In this document: positions 10,910 to 18,286 of the stretch, piece by piece
How positions within the stretch are numbered: position 1 is the first letter of the stretch
How the letters are laid out: every line of letters starts with the position of its first letter
NCBI GenBank assembly: GCA_949297645.1
Contig: CASFUJ010000005.1
Location: 1-33,874 of the forward strand
DNA length: 33,874 nt
Direction: 5' to 3'
DNA from: an uncultured Desulfovibrionaceae bacterium
GTDB lineage: Bacteria > Desulfobacterota > Desulfovibrionia > Desulfovibrionales > Desulfovibrionaceae
Notes under the pieces: generated by a model
The model's database searches: none
What the model saw: the letters and a program-made list of their open reading frames with translations, nothing else
What the model was told of the DNA's origin: nothing
Program-made: the position numbers and the translations under genes

Positions 10910-12580
10910 ATGAAGATTTCCCCTCATCCGCTTGGCACGCTGATTGAAACAGACGTGCTCGTCATAGGCTCCGGCGCATCGGGCTGCGGTGCCGCTCTCG
11001 GAGCTCGCGAGCAGGGGCTGGACGTCGTGCTGCTGGACAAAGGCAAGCTGGAAAGCTCCGGCTGCATCGGCGGCGGCAATGACCACTACATGGCCATTCT
11101 GAACGAAAAGGGTACTCCTTTCGACACCGCCGACGACCTGGTCAAGTTCTACGCCAAGCCCATCACCGGCTACTCCCCCACCATGCTCGTCAACGGCTGG
11201 TACAACCACATGTACCACATGCTGAAGCGCCTCGAAAAATGCGGCGTGGATTTCAGCAAGAACCCCGACGGCACCTATAAGCGCACCCAGGGCTTCGGCC
11301 AGCCCGGCACCTGGTGGGTGCACATCGCCAACGGCATGACCATCAAGCGCGTCATGGCCCGCATCGTACGCGACTCCGGCGTGCATGTGCTCGACCGCAT
11401 CATGGCCATGAAAATCCTCACCGACGGCGGCAAGGCCTGCGGCGTCCTCGGCTGGAACGTGGTGACCGGCGAATATGTCATCATCCGCGCCAAGACCGTG
11501 GTTTCCGCTCAGGGTCGTTCTTCCACCCGCGGCTACAACAACTCCACGCACAACCCCTACAACGTGTGGATGTACCCCTACAACACCGGCGCGGGCGTGG
11601 TCCTCGGCTATGACGCCGGCGCCGCCGTGACCGAACTCGACACCTATCAGCGCGCCACCATGGAGCCCAAGGGCTACGGCTGCCCCGGCATGAACGGCAT
11701 CAACAGCTCCGGCGCCCACGAACTGAGCGCCATCGGCGAACGCTTCATGGGCAAGTACGACCCCATGTGGGAAAACGGCGTACGCAACAACCAGATTCAG
11801 GGTACCTACCAGGAACAGCTCGAGGGCAATGGCCCGCCCTTCTACATGGACATGCGCCATGTGGACCCCGAAATCGTGCATGAACTGCAGTACATCCTCA
11901 TGCCCGGCGACAAGGCCACCTTCTGCGACTGGGCCGACTGCACCGGCACCGACTTCCAGCACAAGCTCCTGGAAGTGGAAATCGGCGAACTCATCTTCGG
12001 CGGCACCATCGCCGTGAACGACCAGTTTGAAACCACCATTCCCGGTCTGTTCTGCGGCAGCATCTTCCTGTACTGCTCCGGCGCCATGTGCGGCGGCTTC
12101 GAAGCCGGCCGTCAGGCTGCCATGAAGGCTTCCGGCATGACCGAAGCCGGCAAGATTGACGAAGACCTCGCGGCCAAGGTGAAGTCCGACATCTTCGCCC
12201 CGCTCGGCAACGACCAGGAACTGACCTATCAGGAACTGGAAGAAGCCGCCCGCAACGTCATGATGTACTACATGGGCTTCCGCCGCTCCATGGTCGGCAT
12301 GGAACGCGCTCTGGAAAAGATAACCTTCCTGGAAGAACAGATTCCCCAGCTTCACGCCGATTCTCTGCGCGACCTCATGCGCTGCCATGAATCGTGCGAA
12401 GTGCTCAAGATCTGCGAACTTGCCATCAAGGCCACCATGGAGCGCAAGGAAACGGGTCGCTGCGTCTATAAGATCATCGACTACCCCAAGCTCAACCCCG
12501 ACATGGCCAAGCCCCTGCTTCTCATCAAGGGCGAGAACGGCACCACCCAGTATCACTGGGGCAAGGCCCCTCTTCTGTAG
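10910..12580 (+). CDS. AprA-like / fumarate-reductase-type FAD flavoprotein
   Basis: This 556-residue soluble flavoprotein belongs to the succinate dehydrogenase/fumarate reductase/AprA superfamily. It has an N-terminal FAD-binding motif VLVIGSGASGCGAAL (17-30), the LLDKGKLESSG segment, a capping-domain landmark GNGPPFYMD near 305, and a late FAD-binding region (TTIPGLFCGSIFLYCSGAMCGG). Its helical C-terminus has RDLMRCHESCEVLKICELAI, resembling the AprA C-terminal helix. It has no signal peptide or haem motif, so it should be cytoplasmic. It sits after the TRAP importer and before an NAD(P)H-linked ferredoxin protein, the likely electron partner. I infer reduction of an imported unsaturated organic acid, but oxidation is also possible. 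It is the most divergent of the three flavoproteins here. Confidence 0.85.
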   Translation: MKISPHPLGTLIETDVLVIGSGASGCGAALGAREQGLDVVLLDKGKLESSGCIGGGNDHYMAILNEKGTPFDTADDLVKFYAKPITGYSPTMLVNGWYNHMYHMLKRLEKCGVDFSKNPDGTYKRTQGFGQPGTWWVHIANGMTIKRVMARIVRDSGVHVLDRIMAMKILTDGGKACGVLGWNVVTGEYVIIRAKTVVSAQGRSSTRGYNNSTHNPYNVWMYPYNTGAGVVLGYDAGAAVTELDTYQRATMEPKGYGCPGMNGINSSGAHELSAIGERFMGKYDPMWENGVRNNQIQGTYQEQLEGNGPPFYMDMRHVDPEIVHELQYILMPGDKATFCDWADCTGTDFQHKLLEVEIGELIFGGTIAVNDQFETTIPGLFCGSIFLYCSGAMCGGFEAGRQAAMKASGMTEAGKIDEDLAAKVKSDIFAPLGNDQELTYQELEEAARNVMMYYMGFRRSMVGMERALEKITFLEEQIPQLHADSLRDLMRCHESCEVLKICELAIKATMERKETGRCVYKIIDYPKLNPDMAKPLLLIKGENGTTQYHWGKAPLL

Positions 12581-12603
12581 AGCCCTTTTTGCATGAAGCC
12601 GCC

Positions 12604-12625
12604 CGTCGGGGCCATGGCCCCGACG
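12604..12625 (+). other. Perfect intercistronic palindrome
   Basis: A 22-base perfect palindrome (arm CGTCGGGGCCA) lies between the flavoprotein and the GltD-like gene. It has no U-run, so it is more likely an mRNA-stabilising or processing hairpin than a full terminator. Confidence 0.45.
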
Positions 12626-12710
12626 CGGTTTCCCGGCGACGGAGACACGCTTCCGCCGCCCTCCCCCTCCCGGCATACGGGAGAGGAGCAGTCACTCAAG
12701 GAGTATTATC

Positions 12711-14402
12711 ATGCCGCCTAGATATAGTCGTGAAATCACCCTGCCCATCGTCATGGGCGACAGCCTCAAGGAGCAGTTCCGCACCTCGCCGTGCGAGCAC
12801 TTCTGCCCCGCAGGCAATTCCATTCAGAAAATGCAGGCGCTCGTGGAAAAGGGCGAATTCGCCGAAGCCCTGCGCTATCTGCTCGCCAAGAACCCCTTCC
12901 CCGGTGTGACCGGACGCGTGTGCCCGCACTTCTGCCAGGCCAACTGCAACCGCAAGGGCTACGACTCCTGCGTGAACACCCGCGCCCTTGAACGCGCCGT
13001 GTTCGACTTCGCTCCCCGCGACAACGCCCATTTCCAGCGTCGTCCTTCCACGGGCAAGAGCGTCGGCATCATCGGCGGCGGCCCCGCCGGTCTGACTGCC
13101 GCCTATTTCCTGGCCCTTCTCGGCCACGACGTCACCGTGTATGAAGCCAATCCCGTGCTCGGCGGCGTAGCCCGCTACGGCGTGCCGGACTTCCGTCTGC
13201 CCCGCGACGTGGTTGACCGCGAAATCGGCTGGATTCTCGAAACCGGCGTACGCGCCAGAGTCAACACCATGGTCGGCCGTGACATCTCCTTCGCCGCCGT
13301 GCGCGCCGCCCACGATGCCGTCATCGTGACCACCGGCACCCCCAAGGAAAACAGCCTGCCCATCCCCGGCTCCGAAACCGCGGTGAAGGCCGTGGAATTT
13401 CTGCGTGAGGCCGCTCTCGGCCTGCGTCCTTCCGTGGGCAAGCGCGTGGTCGTCATGGGCGGCGGCGGCGTCGGCTTCGACGCAGCGTTCGTGGCCCGTC
13501 GTCTCGGCGCGGAAGAAGTGCACGTCATCTGCCTTGAAAAGGCCGGTGAAATGCGCGCCCCCGAAGAAGACCTTCTGCAGGCCGCCGAGGAAGGCATTCA
13601 GATTCACAACTCCTGCACCATGTCCGCCATCCGCACTGCCGACGGCAAGACCGCCGGTGTGGACTACTTCGAAGTGCAGGAGTGCCGCTTCGACGAAAAG
13701 GGCCGCCTCACCCTGGTGCCCGTGGAAGGAGGGGAACACACGCTTGAATGCGATACCGTCATCTTCGCCGTGGGCATGAAGACGGACCTCGACTTCATGG
13801 CCGAAGCCGGCGTGAACCTCACGCCCCGCAACTGGATTGTGGTGGACGGCAAGCAGGCCAGCTCCGTGGAAGGCATCTTCGCCGCCGGCGACGTCTCCGC
13901 CGGCCCCGCCTCCATTGCCGGCGCCGTGGGCGACGGCCGCCGCGCAGCCTTCGGCGTCCATGCCTGGCTGACCGGTGAAAACTTCCGAGTCTATGTCATC
14001 GGTGAGGACAACACCATCGTGGCCCGCGACGATTTGGCCGGAAACGTGGAACCCTATGTGGTGCCCATGGAGGAAATCTACGGTATTCTCCAGTATGAGA
14101 AGACCGAAGCCCAGAAGCAGGCCTGCGCCAACCACATGGACTTCACGGAAAACAACGCCGGCTACACCGCCGAACAGGCCATGATTGAAGCCGCCCGCTG
14201 CATGCACTGCGGCCACTGCAAGGGCTGCGGCACCTGCGTGGACGACTGCCCCGGCTACGTGCTGGAGCTCAAGCATCTTGAAAACGGCCTCGACCGCCCC
14301 GAAGTGGCCCACGGCGAGGAATGCTGGCACTGCGCCAACTGCCGTACCAGCTGCCCCACCGGCGCCATCGGCTTCCGCTTCCCGCTGCGCATGCAGGTCT
14401 GA
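12711..14402 (+). CDS. GltD-like NAD(P)H dehydrogenase with AprB-like ferredoxin tail
   Basis: This 563-residue protein appears to carry electrons from NAD(P)H to iron-sulfur centres. Residues 20-100 form the GltD-type N-terminal Fe-S domain (Cys 28, 32, 71, 75, 79, 87). An FAD Rossmann motif GGGPAG lies at 122-127, an NAD(P)H-binding GGGGVG at 250-255, and GIFAAGDV at 388-395. The C-terminal 75 residues add clusters at Cys 503/506/509/513 and Cys 538/541/544/548, preceded by an extra CxxC at 497/500. This tail ends in CWHCANCRTSCPTGAI, closely matching the two stand-alone ferredoxins at 17964 and 23161. AAGGAG stands seven bases before the ATG. It is the last gene before a terminator and is the probable electron donor to the flavoprotein upstream. 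It is not glutamate synthase, because no large subunit is present. Confidence 0.88.
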   Translation: MPPRYSREITLPIVMGDSLKEQFRTSPCEHFCPAGNSIQKMQALVEKGEFAEALRYLLAKNPFPGVTGRVCPHFCQANCNRKGYDSCVNTRALERAVFDFAPRDNAHFQRRPSTGKSVGIIGGGPAGLTAAYFLALLGHDVTVYEANPVLGGVARYGVPDFRLPRDVVDREIGWILETGVRARVNTMVGRDISFAAVRAAHDAVIVTTGTPKENSLPIPGSETAVKAVEFLREAALGLRPSVGKRVVVMGGGGVGFDAAFVARRLGAEEVHVICLEKAGEMRAPEEDLLQAAEEGIQIHNSCTMSAIRTADGKTAGVDYFEVQECRFDEKGRLTLVPVEGGEHTLECDTVIFAVGMKTDLDFMAEAGVNLTPRNWIVVDGKQASSVEGIFAAGDVSAGPASIAGAVGDGRRAAFGVHAWLTGENFRVYVIGEDNTIVARDDLAGNVEPYVVPMEEIYGILQYEKTEAQKQACANHMDFTENNAGYTAEQAMIEAARCMHCGHCKGCGTCVDDCPGYVLELKHLENGLDRPEVAHGEECWHCANCRTSCPTGAIGFRFPLRMQV

Positions 14403-14427
14403 TTCCATCCCTGAACAATGAATCCAC

Positions 14428-14464
14428 AAAGCGCCCTGTCCTGAAAACAGGCAGGGCGCTTTTC
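14428..14464 (+). terminator. Terminator of the TRAP-flavoprotein operon
   Basis: A GC-rich stem (AAGCGCCCTG pairing with CAGGGCGCTT) with an inner CCTG/CAGG extension ends in TTTT. It starts 26 bases after the GltD-like stop codon. Confidence 0.85.
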
Positions 14465-15121
14465 CTGTGCCGATAAGGTCGGTCTTCGCCCGTCCCCGCG
14501 CCTGCCCTCAGGTATTCGTAGGCATTTCGTCCAACATTCCGCAACGATTTCAGCCGATGACGTATTGGGAAAACTCCCCTGCGCCCTGCCTGCTGCCCGA
14601 TGCGGAACACCCGGGCCGGCTTTGGTCTGTTTGTATGATGTATTCATACAAAAACAAAAAATTACTGCATTGACCACCTCAGCACAAAACACGATTTTTC
14701 TATCGGCCCTGTTCGCTGCCGATACAGGCAGACGATACGGAAGCAATACGGCCCCGCCGCAGACGGCTTCCGCCCGTTCTGAAGCGTCCGCCCGGACCAT
14801 GGGCTGCCGGAGAAGGCCTCTTTCCTTTCTCCTCCGCCAGCCATCTTCCGCAGCACGAACGCCCGAGGCGCGTCTCCGTCATGCCGGCCCTCCGGACCGG
14901 TGACGCACGCCGCCCCGAAGTCTCAGGCTTCATACCGATATGCCCTTCTTCATACGAAAATGGCGTTCGACCTCGGAAAGCCTGTGCAATCCGCCGAACC
15001 TGGTTTTCCAGGGAAGAAAGAGCTCCCGCTTCGATGACATGCCGGCTGCGCAAAAAACGCTCCGGCATCCCATACAGTTCCAAGAATAGTTATACGACTC
15101 CGGTCCTATCAGGAGAAACTC
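14465..15121. other. Long intergenic region upstream of the first SLC13 permease
   Basis: About 650 bases without a convincing gene. It holds a perfect operator-like palindrome at 14630-14652 and a hairpin at 15039-15068 (ATGCCGG/CCGGCAT with inner GCG/CGC and an A-rich loop), about 55 bases before the permease start. The length suggests a regulated promoter with leader, but I see no strong -35/-10 pair. Confidence 0.4.
14630..14652. promoter_or_regulatory. Operator-like 9-5-9 palindrome
   Basis: Arms TTTGTATGA (14630-14638) and TCATACAAA (14644-14652) are perfect complements around a five-base spacer. Being AT-rich and lacking a terminator context, it looks like a dimeric regulator's site. 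The left ten bases recur at 7698-7707 before the TAXI operon. Confidence 0.5.
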
Positions 15122-16587
15122 ATGGCTGATACCAATGCCGCCACGACGAAAAAACGCCGGGCATCCTGTATTTCATCCATTCCGCCATCTGCCTTGCCGT
15201 CATGTTCGGCGTCGGCCTGATTCCCCCCATCGAACCGCTCACGCCGCTGGGCATGAGCCTGGTCGGCATTTTTCTCGGCGTACTGTACGGCTGGATTTTC
15301 ATCGACATCATCTGGCCCAGCATCGCCGGTCTGCTCGCGCTCATGCTCGTCGGCGGCATGAAGCCCGGCATGCTTCTCAACAAGAGCTTCGGCGACCCCA
15401 TCGTCGTCATGATGTTCTTCATCTTCGTATTCTGCGCCACCATCAACTATTACGGACTGTCCAAGTTCATCTCGCTGTGGTTCATCACCCGCAAGGCCGT
15501 GGCCGGCAAACCCTGGCTGTTCACCTACACCTTCCTCGGCTCCATCATGCTGCTCGGCGGCCTGACCAGCGCATCCCCCGCGGCGGTCATCGGCTGGAGC
15601 ATCCTGTACGGCGTGTGCGAAGTGTGCGGATACAAGAAGGGCGACGGCTACCCCACCATGATGGTCTTCGGCATCGTCTATGCCGCTCAGGTGGGTATGG
15701 CGCTCATTCCCTTCAAGCAGGCCGCCCTCACCGTGATGAGCGCCTATGAAACCATGTCCGGCACGCACATCGACTACGCCAAGTACATGTTCATCGCGCT
15801 TGTCGCCTGCGCTCTCTGCTCCCTGCTCTTCCTGCTCATCGGCAAATACATCTTCCGTCCCGACGTGAGCAGGCTCGCCAACCTCGACGCCAGCCAGCTC
15901 GACAAGGACCAGAGCCTCAGCCTGAACAAGGTGCAGAAGGCCGTTCTCGGCTTTCTCTTCGCCCTGGTGGCCCTGCTGCTCATTCCCGCCTTCCTGCCCA
16001 AGGACCTGTTCTTCGTCCGCTTCCTCCAGAGCATCGGCAACACCGGCATCTGCATGTTCCTCGTGGGCGTGATGTGCTTCATCAAGGTCAACGGCAAGCC
16101 GCTGCTCCGCTTCAAGGCCATGGTCGATGACGGCGTGGCCTGGGGCATCATCTTCATCCTCGCCATGGTTCAGCCTCTCTCCGGCGCCATGGCCAACCCG
16201 GCCAGCGGCATCACTCCCTTCCTCATGTCCGTGCTTGAACCGCTGTTCGGCTCCGGCTCCCCGCTGTTCTTCGCCGTGTGCATGGGCCTTCTGGCCACCA
16301 TCCTCACCCAGTTCATCAACAACGGCGCCGTGGGCGTGGCCCTCATGCCCGTCATCTTCAGCTACTGCACCAACATGGGCGTCGGACCGGAACTGCCCGT
16401 CATCATGGTGGTCATGGGCGTGCACCTTGCCTTCCTCACTCCTGCCGCCAGCTCCAGCGCCGCGCTTCTGCACGGCAACGAATGGGCCAGCACCAAGAGC
16501 ATCTGGAAGTCTTCCCCCATCGTCATCCTGCTCTCCTGGATACTGATGAGCGCCGTCACCGCCATCCTCGGCTCCATGATCTTCTAA
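15122..16587 (+). CDS. SLC13/DASS-type anion permease, frameshifted near its start
   Basis: This multi-spanning permease resembles the SLC13/DASS group that imports di- and tricarboxylates, with about 12 hydrophobic segments. The continuous frame starts at ATG 15202 (461 residues), but that ATG has no Shine-Dalgarno sequence and falls inside the first membrane helix. Upstream in the same frame is a protein-like GILYFIHSAICLAV, while a well-placed ATG at 15122 (AGGAGAAACTC before it) begins MADTNAATTKK in another frame. The two frames meet at six A (15149-15154), and one added A would join them. I take the gene as starting at 15122 with a one-base deletion or slippage site. It stands alone between its own leader and a terminator. 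The substrate is unknown. Confidence 0.8.
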
Positions 16588-16648
16588 ACTCCGTCTTTCA
16601 GAAAAACACTCTTCTGCGGGCCGCATAAGCCACAAGCCCGCCCCCGGG

Positions 16649-16680
16649 GCCCCGTCTCGCCATGCGAGGCGGGGCTCTTT
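16649..16680 (+). terminator. Terminator after the first SLC13 permease gene
   Basis: A 12-bp GC-rich stem (16649-16660 with 16664-16675, one G-U pair) with a short loop is followed by CTCTTT. It lies about 60 bases after the permease stop codon. Confidence 0.75.
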
Positions 16681-16873
16681 CATACGCCGCATCCCGCCGT
16701 CTTCTCCGACGGCTCTCAATTTTCACTCTGCGTCTTGCCTTTTTCCCCGCATACCTGCTAGAGGTTTTTACAGGTCGGACGCGTAGGAAGATTCTCCTGC
16801 CAATCTCTTCTTCGACTGTTTTTCCGAAATACGCTCTCAACATCAACTTGCAACGTTGACCGGGAATCAGACC

Positions 16874-17599
16874 ATGACGGCATCCACAGGTTCTGAAACA
16901 GAAATGCCCCTTGCTCCGTCCGGCTTCATGCCCTTCGCCATACCCATCATACAGGGAGAGACAGACATGAACTCCCCGGTGTGGCAGGAAATTCAGCGCG
17001 AAGGCACAAAAATCGTCTGCCGCGCCGGAACCTACATCGACATTTCGGGAAAGCACCAGCTTGACATGTACTGCCTGGAAAAAGGCAGCGTGCGCATCAT
17101 CTTCGATACGCTGGAGGGCAGACACCGGGCACTCATGACCTTCGAGGCAGGCGGCATCTTCAACCTGGCCTGCGCTCTGACGCAAAAAGACGCTTCCGGC
17201 CTGTACCAGTGCATACAAGACAGCGTGGTCTGGCGTGTACCCGGGACGCTCCTGCACGACCAGAGCGGCGTCACAGCATGCCCCGCTCTCGCCGCCTACG
17301 CCCTTCGACAGATGGGTACCGTGGCCCTCATACACAGCACGTTTCTTTCCGACATGCTCATGGACGACTTCGTCATCCGCTTCTGCCGCTATCTCGTCTC
17401 CCTGACCACGCGGCACGGCGGTACGGAATTTCCCCTCGGCATGACTCAGGAACGTTGTGCCGCCATGTTCGGTGTGCACAGAGCCACTCTCGGCAGAGCC
17501 GTCCAGTACCTGAAACAGAACGGTATTATTGAAAGCTTCCGCCGAGGCCAGGTGCGCATCCTCGACCCGGTAAAGCTGCGCTCCCTCGCGGACATGTAG
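16874..17599 (+). CDS. Crp/Fnr-family transcriptional regulator
   Basis: This regulator of about 241 residues has an N-terminal cyclic-nucleotide-binding-type beta-roll (from GTKIVCRAGTYIDISGKHQL through the MTFEAGGIFN turn), a dimerisation helix, and a C-terminal winged helix-turn-helix (MTQERCAAMFGVHRATLGRA, then VQYLKQNGIIESFRRGQVRI). No FNR-type N-terminal cysteine cluster is seen, so it is not a classic oxygen-sensing FNR. The start is uncertain. ATG 16874 is used; ATG 16967 with AGGGAG nine bases before it would give 210 residues and still keep the whole sensor domain. It lies alone between the SLC13 gene and the five-gene redox operon, with about 360 non-coding bases before the latter. 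That operon and the SLC13 gene are its likely targets. Confidence 0.9.
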   Translation: MTASTGSETEMPLAPSGFMPFAIPIIQGETDMNSPVWQEIQREGTKIVCRAGTYIDISGKHQLDMYCLEKGSVRIIFDTLEGRHRALMTFEAGGIFNLACALTQKDASGLYQCIQDSVVWRVPGTLLHDQSGVTACPALAAYALRQMGTVALIHSTFLSDMLMDDFVIRFCRYLVSLTTRHGGTEFPLGMTQERCAAMFGVHRATLGRAVQYLKQNGIIESFRRGQVRILDPVKLRSLADM

Positions 17600-17963
17600 C
17601 CCGCCGCCGCTGTCTCTGCCAAAACAGCAGCATATGCGGTCCTGCCCCTTTCCTGAACCTGGCCGCGCTCTCTCGCACCAGCCTCCTTTTCTCAAAAAGC
17701 AGATGGCGGCTTTCTCTCTCGCACGCTTTTCTTTTCCCAGGTATGAACGCTTCCCCGGTCTCAGAGAGCCTGCGCAGACTCCCCTTCAAACTCCGCAAAA
17801 ATAATCTTATATCTTATTGTTATTCTTATTAAAAAATTAAACTCCCAAAAATATGAAAATGTCGTATGCGCGATATTTTTATTCTCCACTTTGTGAAAAC
17901 ATGTACGCAACATTGCACGATACGCCCCGCCAGGCAGGTTGCATTTTCACAAAGGAGAAAGAC
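17600..17963. other. Regulatory region of the five-gene redox operon
   Basis: No gene is seen. Bases 17800-17860 are unusually AT-rich for this window, with TCTTAT repeated three times, and are a likely promoter zone. An 11-bp inverted repeat (CTTTGTGAAAA 17889-17899, TTTTCACAAAG 17944-17954) contains TTGTGA/TCACAA half-sites of the Crp/Fnr type. Its right arm overlaps the ribosome-binding site of the ferredoxin gene. Confidence 0.45.
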
Positions 17964-18218
17964 ATGCCCCCGGTAATCGACAGAAATAAATGCCTTGGCT
18001 GCGGCCTATGCGCCGACGTATGCCCTCTGCAGGTCTTCCGCCACGACAGGGACCATGACAAGGTTCCCGAAGTCAAACGTCCCTATGAATGTTGGCACTG
18101 CAACGCCTGCGTCCTGGACTGCCCGGCCCACGCCATTGAACTGCGTCTGCCGCTCACCCACATGCTGCTGTATGTGGACGCCGACACGCTGAAGCCCAAA
18201 GACCTGCCCGTACGCTGA
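17964..18218 (+). CDS. AprB-like ferredoxin with two [4Fe-4S] sites
   Basis: This 84-residue cytoplasmic ferredoxin has two complete cluster motifs, Cys 10/13/16/20 (CLGCGLCADVCP) and Cys 43/46/49/53 (CWHCNACVLDCP). The second, preceded by RPYE and followed by AHAIELRLPL, recalls the AprB subunit of adenylylsulfate reductase, but the long AprB C-terminal tail is absent. The start at 17964 has AAGGAG before it. An upstream in-frame extension from 17853 or 17901 is not ferredoxin-like. It is the first gene of the operon and lies 68 bases before the AprA-like flavoprotein, so the two probably form a flavoprotein/ferredoxin pair like AprBA. The source of its electrons is not encoded next to it. 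Confidence 0.9.
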   Translation: MPPVIDRNKCLGCGLCADVCPLQVFRHDRDHDKVPEVKRPYECWHCNACVLDCPAHAIELRLPLTHMLLYVDADTLKPKDLPVR

Positions 18219-18286
18219 GCAACGCTTCCGCCCCGCACGAAGACGAACAGCACACTCTCCCCCCAACTTTTCTCTGGAGGCACTCC

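Noticed and set aside
8835-14429. Long minus-strand frames of 577 to 638 codons opposite the TRAP permease, flavoprotein and GltD-like genes
   Set aside because: They are shadows of GC-rich codon usage: Gly/His/Ala-rich low-complexity translations with no motifs, and the opposite strand has clear family motifs and ribosome-binding sites.
17853-17963. N-terminal extension of the ferredoxin from ATG 17853
   Set aside because: The added residues have no ferredoxin similarity and lie in the AT-rich regulatory region; ATG 17964 has a strong ribosome-binding site.
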